Of a DNA stretch of 5,788 bases, positions 1 through 4,857 are shown piece after piece; position 1 is the stretch's first letter, and every line of letters starts with the position of its first letter. The DNA comes from Candidatus Poribacteria bacterium (GTDB lineage: Bacteria; Poribacteria; WGA-4E; WGA-3G). The stretch is taken from positions 1-5,788 of the forward strand of contig VXXH01000794.1 in assembly GCA_009835515.1 (NCBI GenBank), given 5' to 3'. A program made the translations under genes and the position numbers. The notes under the pieces were generated by a model, which worked only from the letters and a program-made list of their open reading frames with translations, was not told the DNA's origin and searched no databases.

Positions 1-25
1 GTTTCTGTATTATGGAGAAGTCCAC

Positions 26-250
26 ATGCCAATTCATTGGAAAGACCATATTGTTAGCACACCAGACACATTGCGCGGTAAACCACGTATCAAAGGAACG
101 AGAATTCCAGTAAGCCTTCTCCTCGGATACTTGGCAGCGGGTTATACACCAGACGAAATTATTATCGAATTCCCTGATATCAAAGCAGTTCAGATCCGAG
201 TTTGTCTTGATTACGCACGTGAATTAGCAGATTTTGAGGAAGTCGCTTAA
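26..250 (+). CDS. DUF433 family antitoxin-like protein
   Basis: A 74-residue protein of full length for the DUF433 family, small winged-helix/HTH-like proteins that often sit beside PIN-like toxins and are taken to be VapB-type antitoxins. Seen in the sequence: the family signature of an Ile-rich start (HIVSTPDTLRGKPRIKGTRI, residues 8-27), then SLLLGYLAAGYTPDEII (30-46), a FPDI turn (49-52) and a helix with VCLDYARELADF (59-70). The start is supported by a clear GGAG ribosome-binding site at 14-17, eight bases upstream of the ATG. The TAA stop shares its last base with the ATG of the next reading frame, the usual coupling of antitoxin and toxin. Inference: it would bind DNA and neutralise the downstream toxin, but that partner is truncated here, so it may now be an orphan or act on toxins encoded elsewhere. 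The family call is firm; the antitoxin role is by family association. Confidence 0.9.
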   Translation: MPIHWKDHIVSTPDTLRGKPRIKGTRIPVSLLLGYLAAGYTPDEIIIEFPDIKAVQIRVCLDYARELADFEEVA

Positions 251-384
251 TGGGATTGCAGTTTTTAGCGGATCAATGTGTTCCTACCGCCGTTGTTGCG
301 GATTTTTGTGATGCTGGTTATGAAGTTTGGTATCTCAGAGACCATATCAGAGACCAAAACGTAAAAGGACTTACGAAAATTTAG
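250..384 (+). pseudogene. Truncated DUF5615-type PIN-like toxin remnant
   Basis: This is a 44-codon frame starting at the ATG that overlaps the DUF433 stop (TAATG) and ending in TAG at 382-384. Its N-terminus (MGLQFLADQCVP, then VVADFCDAGYEVWYLRDH) matches the opening of DUF5615/Mut7-C-like PIN-domain proteins, including the first conserved acidic residue (Asp8) in the FLAD-x-C-VP strand. Family members are roughly 110-120 residues long and normally continue after LRDH with further helices carrying the remaining acidic residues. Here, after a four-residue duplication (LRDH-IRDQ), the sequence turns into non-homologous NVKGLTKI and stops. More than half of the domain is missing, so nuclease activity is not expected. 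The following bases run straight into interspersed repeat sequence, which suggests the 3' part was replaced or deleted at a repeat. The family call rests on a short segment. Confidence 0.72.
334..357 (+). repeat. 12-bp in-frame tandem duplication in the toxin remnant
   Basis: CTCAGAGACCAT (334-345) is followed at once by ATCAGAGACCAA (346-357). The two copies differ only at the first and last base and encode LRDH and IRDQ. It lies exactly where the toxin stops resembling its family, so it may mark a slippage or repair event linked to loss of the 3' half. Confidence 0.7.
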
Positions 385-410
385 CACGCGATGGTAGATT
401 TTTTAGTTTT

Positions 411-444
411 TAACCCCCTAAATCCCCCTTATCAGGGGGACTTT
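411..444. repeat. C-run/G-run hairpin, interspersed-repeat-like
   Basis: Two CCCCC runs (414-418 and 424-428) are followed by a GGGGG run (435-439). The second C-run pairs with the G-run to make a 7-bp stem (423-429 with 434-440) and a TATC loop; the first C-run could pair instead. Short elements of this look recur in the intergenic DNA of repeat-rich bacterial genomes (from memory, not searched). It has no convincing T-tract after the stem on the plus strand, so I call it a repeat rather than a Rho-independent terminator, although it could still impede transcription from the toxin-antitoxin remnant. Confidence 0.6.
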
Positions 445-487
445 AATACGTAATTATCTTCCATACCGTAACGATCTAAGAAGAAAC

Positions 488-539
488 CGTTTTTCGACAG
501 GGGTCCCCACCCGTTACTGGGAAGGGGCAGAGAAAAACG
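488..539. repeat. Nested inverted repeat upstream of the permease gene
   Basis: A perfect 8-bp outer arm, CGTTTTTC (488-495) with GAAAAACG (532-539), encloses a GC-rich inner hairpin: CCCC-A-CCC (505-512), loop GTTACT (513-518), GGG-AA-GGGG (519-527). A GGGG run at 500-503 next to the CCCC gives an alternative pairing. The unit lies 25-75 bases before the permease start codon, so if transcription begins upstream it would form a leader structure. It may equally be a REP/MITE-like repeat with no regulatory role. No clear sigma-70 promoter is visible in 385-563. Confidence 0.5.
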
Positions 540-563
540 AGCAAAAACTTAATAGTTAAAAAA

Positions 564-1487
564 ATGTTTGAAGAAATTCTTTCGGCAACGATTCGTGGGG
601 CAACCCCACTTCTACTGGCAGCTTTAGGTGAGGTTATCTCCCAACGTGCAGGTGTGCTGAACATCGGTATTGAAGGGATGATGCTCATCGGCGCGTTTTT
701 TGGGATGGTCGGCTCATTCTACACGGCGGAATTCGTGACGTTCGCGCCGTGGTTCGGGCTGCTGATGGCAGGACTGAGTGGTCTTATCGCTGCCGCGCTC
801 TTTGCGTTGTGTGCCATCAGGCTCCGTGGTGACCAAGTTATCATCGGCACGGCGATGACGCTTTTGGCACTGGGATTGACAGAAGTGATCTATCAACGAC
901 TTTTCGGTGTAACAGGGATTGCAAAAGGTGTGCCAGCGTTCCAGCAGATCAACATCCCGATGCTCTCCGAAATCCCTGTCTTAGGGCATGCCTTGTTTTC
1001 ACACAATATTCTCGTTTTCATTGCGTTTCTGCTGGTGCCGTGTGTCTATTTTTTCCTCTACCATACGCAACTCGGACTCAGGATACGCGCGTGTGGTGAG
1101 CATCCGAAGGCGATTGCCACCGTCGGTGCTAATGTGCGCCGTTTAAGGACAGTTTGTCTACTCTTCGCGGGTGCGATGGCAGGCATCGCTGGCGGCTATC
1201 TCTCCCTCGCCGATGTCCCCTATTTTACACCCGGGATGACAGTCGGACGCGGGTTCATCGCTTTGGCGATCGTTATTTTTGGGAAATGGCATCCTGTAAA
1301 AGCCTGCGGTGCTGCGTTGCTTTTCGGGCTCGGTTCAGCACTCGATGCGCGGTTCCAAGCCTTGGGCTGGGATATTCCGTATCAGTTGTGGTTGATGTTG
1401 CCTTATGTGCTCTGTTTAGCGGTGCTGGCAGGGTTTGTCGGGCGTGCTGAGGCACCCCTTGCCTTGGGCAAACCCTACGAGGAATAG
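564..1487 (+). CDS. ABC transporter permease, BMP/nucleoside importer type (YufQ/NupQ-like)
   Basis: A 307-residue integral membrane protein of the BPD_transp_2 (branched-chain amino acid/ribose permease) superfamily, closest in pattern to the shorter second permease of BMP-type purine nucleoside/simple sugar importers. Seen: the N-terminal signature RAGVLNIGIEGMMLIGAFFG (residues 28-47), alternating hydrophobic segments around 64-85, 92-110, 147-166, 197-216, 229-255 and 274-293, a cytoplasmic coupling loop GLRIRACGEHPKAIATVGAN (171-190), and the family-typical tail APLALGKPYEE. Length is normal for the family. The ATG at 564 fits the usual N-terminus, but no good Shine-Dalgarno lies before it; the frame is open back to 480 without another ATG. 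Such importers need a substrate-binding lipoprotein, a double ATPase and a longer sister permease; none is present here, so they probably lie beyond the left edge or elsewhere. Substrate is not determinable. It converges on the Omp85 gene. Confidence 0.88.
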   Translation: MFEEILSATIRGATPLLLAALGEVISQRAGVLNIGIEGMMLIGAFFGMVGSFYTAEFVTFAPWFGLLMAGLSGLIAAALFALCAIRLRGDQVIIGTAMTLLALGLTEVIYQRLFGVTGIAKGVPAFQQINIPMLSEIPVLGHALFSHNILVFIAFLLVPCVYFFLYHTQLGLRIRACGEHPKAIATVGANVRRLRTVCLLFAGAMAGIAGGYLSLADVPYFTPGMTVGRGFIALAIVIFGKWHPVKACGAALLFGLGSALDARFQALGWDIPYQLWLMLPYVLCLAVLAGFVGRAEAPLALGKPYEE

Positions 1488-1497
1488 TTATCGGTTA

Positions 1498-1588
1498 TCA
1501 GTTCGGTTTTTCTCCGAAAAACCTTTCAGTAATCAGTAGTTTTCAGTTATCAGAGCGATTTTTCTGCGAAAAATCTGTCAGTTTCAGA
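1498..1588 (+). repeat. Tandemly duplicated hairpin segment, 52-bp period
   Basis: Two related segments start at 1498 and 1550. Each has TCAG, then a stem-loop, then a TCAGT motif. Stem-loop 1 is GGTTTTT-CTCCG-AAAAACC (1505-1523); stem-loop 2 is GATTTTT-CTGCG-AAAAATC (1557-1575). The second stem pair is G-C in one copy and A-T in the other, a compensatory change that keeps the fold. The AT-rich stems without a long T-tract make them weak terminator candidates. Confidence 0.65.
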
Positions 1589-1620
1589 AAGAGACCTTTT
1601 GAATTGTCTCAACCCTCTTT

Positions 1621-1646
1621 TAACTGATAACTGATAACTGATAACT
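1621..1646. repeat. Heptamer tandem repeat TAACTGA
   Basis: Three exact TAACTGA units (1621-1641) are followed by a partial TAACT. A variant form, TAACCGA, occurs twice at 1658-1671. The reverse complements TCAGTTA and TCGGTTA occur on the left side of the region (1491-1497, 1543-1549, and degenerate copies at 1498, 1526 and 1533). The arrangement resembles in form the short tandemly repeated heptanucleotides known from cyanobacteria; identity with any named family is not claimed. Confidence 0.75.
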
Positions 1647-1649
1647 ATT

Positions 1650-1707
1650 CTTACTGATAACCGATAACCGAAAGATTTTTTGAAAAAAAATCGTACTGAC
1701 AACTATT
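1650..1707 (-). repeat. Third, inverted hairpin/heptamer unit abutting the Omp85 stop
   Basis: Read on the minus strand this begins AATAGTTGTCAGTA at 1707 (11 of 14 matches to the element's left end), continues into a hairpin GATTTTTT/AAAAAATC (1692-1685 with 1681-1674, loop TTC) and then TTTCGGTTATCGG. That is the same order, hairpin then TTTC-A/G-GT, as the plus-strand copies, in inverted orientation. Its outer end overlaps the Omp85 stop codon (1706-1708), giving tandem stops TAATAG. It looks like a decayed or partial second copy attached to the 167-bp element. Confidence 0.55.
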
Positions 1708-4700
1708 AAAAAGTACTACCGAGGCGGAAATGTGCCCGTATTGTATCGGGTGAACTCGGGACAGATACGAGTGGGATCGCGTAATCAAGTCCGACTGTGA
1801 GCGCGCCAAAATCCAGATAGAGTCCGGCACCAACAGCGGACGGTAAACGCGTTAGCGTCTCAATATCCGCCAATGAATCCCAGACGTTGCCAGCATCAAA
1901 AAAGAAGGCACCGCGGATGACCGAATAGATTGGGAACCGTAATTCTGTATTAAAAATGAATTGGACATCACCGCGATAAGTCCCTGTGCTATCTTCGGGA
2001 CCAAGGGAACGCTCGGCGTAGCCTCTGACCGTCGTGCTGCCGCCTGCCCAAAACCGCTCAAAAGAGATAAGTTCCGCGCGACGATTAGAACGCAAACCGG
2101 TAGTAATACCGCATCGAACCGCGGTCGCTAACACAAGACTGCCGATGAGTTTTTGGTAATAACGTGTATCCGTCGTCGTTTTAATAAAACTGGTGCCGCC
2201 TTGCAAGAAGCCACCAGCGTATTCGAGTGTAAGCTCGTTGAACATGCCGCCTATCGGATTCAGATAGCGTACACGAGCGTCGTAAGTCCAAGAGAAACGG
2301 AGGCTACTCACGGTTGTGCTGAAGGCGTTCTGTTCTTCAGATAAACTGAGCTCTGGCGGTGTTCCTTGTTCCATTGGTGACACCGGTTGATTCAAGTCTC
2401 TGTAACTGTATCGCAAATCCAAACGATGCGATTCGCCTAATTTCCTACTGAGGATGAAACTCCCTTGGAGCGCGCGAACATTGTCATCTATCTCTAACTT
2501 CTTAGCAGATAACCGTAAGGTGCCCCGCGTCCTGCCAATTAACCACGGTTCGGTGAGCCTTGCATCGACAAGGTAACCTAATTCATCGCGCCACCCTAAT
2601 CTACTGCGGAAGGACCCTCGGATGTTCCGTTTAAAGAGGAAGTTGCTATTCGTTAACTCCAGCGTCCCATTCCAACCTTCTGCGAAACCATAGCCACCAC
2701 CATAACTAAAGGTTCTCGGTTGCTGTTGCTTTTCAACTGTTACTAAAACGTCATAGGTTCTGAGAATAGCGTGAGGGTTCTCTGCGTCAGTGGTCTTTAC
2801 ACCATCGCCGCCTGCTATCTTTTCGGGTCCGCGTGGTTCTGCTTGAACGCTGCGAAAAATCCCTAAACCGGAGAGGTTTTGCAAGGCACGGCTTAATCCG
2901 TCCGATGTCCAACGTTCACCCGCAAGATGCCGTACTTCCCGTTCGAGAACGTGTTGTTTTACAACGTCCGTATCGCCTTCAAAATAGAATTTACCGAATG
3001 TTACCTGTTCGCCCTCTGTCTCCACGGCAAGATTAAGGATACCGTGTTCAAATACTTCAAGATGTGTTGGCTCCTGTTTAAGTGTATAGCGTGGATTCCC
3101 GTCAATATCTTGGATGCTCCAGCGGTTACCGACATTTGTCGCTATGCCAAGCCCTATGAGTGTTAGATTGTGCCTTTTAAATTCATCGCGAATTTCTAAA
3201 GGAAGTTTACCGTCCGCAAGCGACTCCGAAAAATTGCCTTCTACTTCAAAAACTGCGGTTTCTGTTTCAGATATGTAAGTGTCATTAACCTTTACATCAA
3301 TGTATCCAAGTTCATCATAAACATTGCGAATTGCATTTTGGTAAACGGTTCTTTCAAACGAGGCATTCGGTTGCGGCAGCGGAAGTTCGCTTTCCAAGCG
3401 TTTCAGTAGCGTGGCAGTATCTATTGCGCGATTACCGCTGATGGTACATCGATGAATCACCTCTTTGCGATCCTCGAAAACTGAGACCTGTATTGTGACT
3501 TCACCAATGTTTCTGCCGTTTAGGGGCTGCTTTTTATCTGTTATCTCAATGACGGCGTTAGGATAGCCAGCTTTCTCGTATAAAATATCGAGGCGATGTT
3601 CATCGTTTTGAAGGTCGTCTTTATCAAAAAAGCGTTTCTGTTCTCGTCGCGATAGGAATCTGGCAATAAGATTGGATATCCGCAGATTCCACAGAAATCT
3701 ACCTGTCGGTTTCACTGTCATTTCCCGGAGTAGGTCCGCGTCCGAGAAGGCGCGGTTCCCAGAAAAAGTGACGCGCGTGACTCTATATCGCGTTCCAGGA
3801 TTAATCGTCAGTTGAACGCTCGACGCAGCCAAAACTGTCTCCTGTATAGTCGTCCCATGATAACCCTCGTTTTCAAAATACGCTTTTATCCTGCGTTCCC
3901 ATAGAGAAGGAGACCCTGTGCTTATTAGTTTACCTATCTCTTCTTTAAAGGTGTTTTGTTGTGAGGAAGAGAGTTCGTTGGTATCGAAAACAAAATCAAA
4001 CTCGACCCGCTTGCCTTCATTGATCTGAAACTGCAGTAGCCCGGTTTTCGCTGTAAATTTTGGTGCAATAGTTGCGGTGGGATAATTGTTTTTACGGTAG
4101 AGTGCTTCCATTGCTGCCACGTCGGTGTCAACATCGGCTTTGTTGTAAACCGGATAGAGTCGGCTAAAGTCGCAGGTTGCTATGAGCCGATCATTTGAAA
4201 TAGCGAAGTTGTTCTGAATTTGCAACCTTTTAATCCGTGATGGATCGCCTACGCGTATCTGGTAGGTTAATACGCCTTCTTCGGTGAGGGTATCGGAAAC
4301 CGTAACTTGCGCGTCAAAATATCCATATTCGGTGCAAATTCGCTTGATGTAGGTAATATCTGTATTCGCAATCGCAGGTACATATCTCCCACTCGGCTTT
4401 GATTTTATTCCATTTTCAATAGCCGACCTGAATTGGTTCGGCGGAATGCCAGCGACCACAACCGCTTTAATGCGATCGAAAGATGTGAGCTGATAGGTTA
4501 ACGCAACGCCATTGATGTCCTTCTGGACGTAAACCTGAATTTGGGAGTATTGCTGTGTCGCGTAGAGTTTCTTAATACTCTGTTGAATAGCGTACGGAGA
4601 TAAGCGGTCCTCAACACGTACCGCGACCTGCTTGCTAAGCATGTTATATTGTGTTGTAGTTTCCGCTATGGGCGCGGTATCAATGTAGTATTCGATTTTG

Positions 4701-4855
4701 TCTATGCGCGTCGGATCAGGTGCTGCCGCGAGTAGGAGCTTCTCTGCCTGTGTATCCTCTGAAGTTTCCGCGGGTGCGTTCGCGCCTACAACAGATTGCG
4801 AAAAAAAACAGCAGAGTATCAGTATAAGACAAATCCTGCTATCGCTGATAACCAT
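1706..4855 (-). CDS. Omp85 family outer-membrane assembly protein (BamA/TamA-like), about seven POTRA repeats
   Basis: A 1049-residue outer-membrane beta-barrel protein that should insert or assemble substrates in the outer membrane. Seen: an N-terminal signal peptide (hydrophobic ILILCCFFSQSVVGA, about residues 9-25), then seven POTRA-like repeats at roughly 51-125, 126-203, 205-280, 282-355, 356-460, 463-537 and 616-712. Most end in the helix-strand signature G-Y/N-Y-x-x-hydrophobic (GYFDAQV, NYPTATI, GYHGTTI, GYPNAVI, GYIDVKV). Residues 540-615 form an extra segment that does not read as a POTRA. The barrel (about 713-1049) carries the Omp85 L6 motif VRGY (943-946), RGAFFFDAGNVW (981-992) and a terminal Phe expected for outer-membrane targeting. 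E. coli BamA has five POTRAs and TamA three, so this protein is large. The ATG shares a base with the upstream tamB stop; a weak AAGGGA precedes it. The TamB neighbour favours a TAM role, but the GY-x(n)-GP loop also fits BamA, so no symbol is given. Confidence 0.93.
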   Translation of the reverse strand: MVISDSRICLILILCCFFSQSVVGANAPAETSEDTQAEKLLLAAAPDPTRIDKIEYYIDTAPIAETTTQYNMLSKQVAVRVEDRLSPYAIQQSIKKLYATQQYSQIQVYVQKDINGVALTYQLTSFDRIKAVVVAGIPPNQFRSAIENGIKSKPSGRYVPAIANTDITYIKRICTEYGYFDAQVTVSDTLTEEGVLTYQIRVGDPSRIKRLQIQNNFAISNDRLIATCDFSRLYPVYNKADVDTDVAAMEALYRKNNYPTATIAPKFTAKTGLLQFQINEGKRVEFDFVFDTNELSSSQQNTFKEEIGKLISTGSPSLWERRIKAYFENEGYHGTTIQETVLAASSVQLTINPGTRYRVTRVTFSGNRAFSDADLLREMTVKPTGRFLWNLRISNLIARFLSRREQKRFFDKDDLQNDEHRLDILYEKAGYPNAVIEITDKKQPLNGRNIGEVTIQVSVFEDRKEVIHRCTISGNRAIDTATLLKRLESELPLPQPNASFERTVYQNAIRNVYDELGYIDVKVNDTYISETETAVFEVEGNFSESLADGKLPLEIRDEFKRHNLTLIGLGIATNVGNRWSIQDIDGNPRYTLKQEPTHLEVFEHGILNLAVETEGEQVTFGKFYFEGDTDVVKQHVLEREVRHLAGERWTSDGLSRALQNLSGLGIFRSVQAEPRGPEKIAGGDGVKTTDAENPHAILRTYDVLVTVEKQQQPRTFSYGGGYGFAEGWNGTLELTNSNFLFKRNIRGSFRSRLGWRDELGYLVDARLTEPWLIGRTRGTLRLSAKKLEIDDNVRALQGSFILSRKLGESHRLDLRYSYRDLNQPVSPMEQGTPPELSLSEEQNAFSTTVSSLRFSWTYDARVRYLNPIGGMFNELTLEYAGGFLQGGTSFIKTTTDTRYYQKLIGSLVLATAVRCGITTGLRSNRRAELISFERFWAGGSTTVRGYAERSLGPEDSTGTYRGDVQFIFNTELRFPIYSVIRGAFFFDAGNVWDSLADIETLTRLPSAVGAGLYLDFGALTVGLDYAIPLVSVPSSPDTIRAHFRLGSTF

Positions 4856-4857
4856 TA
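4853..4857 (-). promoter_or_regulatory. TAATG stop-start overlap coupling tamB to the Omp85 gene
   Basis: On the minus strand the tamB stop TAA (4857-4855) and the Omp85 start ATG (4855-4853) share one A. This points to one transcript and translational coupling, hence to linked dosage of the two partners. A weak purine stretch AAGGGA, ending nine to ten bases before the ATG inside the last tamB codons, is the only ribosome-binding candidate. The same TAATG arrangement joins the toxin-antitoxin pair at 248-252. Confidence 0.85.

Larger units (their letters stand above)
1483..1649. repeat. MITE-like element with near-perfect terminal inverted repeats
   Basis: The left end (1483-1503, beginning AATAGTTATCGG) and the reverse complement of the right end (1629-1649, AATAGTTATCAG onward) match at 20 of 21 positions, the one difference being a G/A transition. 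The 167-bp unit encodes nothing and contains a tandemly duplicated hairpin segment plus heptamers. Its left end overlaps the permease stop codon (1485-1487). No target-site duplication is evident, so transposition is inferred only from the inverted-repeat architecture; a self-pairing intergenic array or bidirectional termination region for the convergent genes is the alternative. Confidence 0.6.

Noticed and set aside
442..470. Promoter for the permease around TAATAC/TAATTA
   Set aside because: AT-rich hexamers are present, but no matching -35 at proper spacing can be defended.
476..688. 70-residue minus-strand frame across the permease start
   Set aside because: It spans the inverted repeat and the antisense of the permease N-terminus; no recognisable domain.
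1154..1450. 98-residue plus-strand frame inside the permease gene
   Set aside because: It overlaps a well-supported membrane protein in another frame and has an Arg/Cys-rich, low-complexity composition typical of a shadow frame.
1591..1620. Possible Rho-independent terminator for the permease (GAGAC/GTCTC stem or AAAGAG/CTCTTT arms)
   Set aside because: Only a 5-bp stem with a 10-base loop, or competing 6-bp arms, and no proper T-tract after either; too weak to call.
1488..1705. CRISPR array
   Set aside because: The repeats are 7-bp units without regular spacers and with inverted copies; no cas gene is near.
2833..3166. Two overlapping plus-strand frames opposite the Omp85 gene
   Set aside because: Both lie antisense to conserved POTRA sequence and look like random translation.
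4774..4855. Lipoprotein signal in the Omp85 N-terminus (LILCC)
   Set aside because: The residue before Cys is Leu rather than Gly/Ala/Ser, and Omp85 barrels use signal peptidase I; an ordinary signal peptide fits better.
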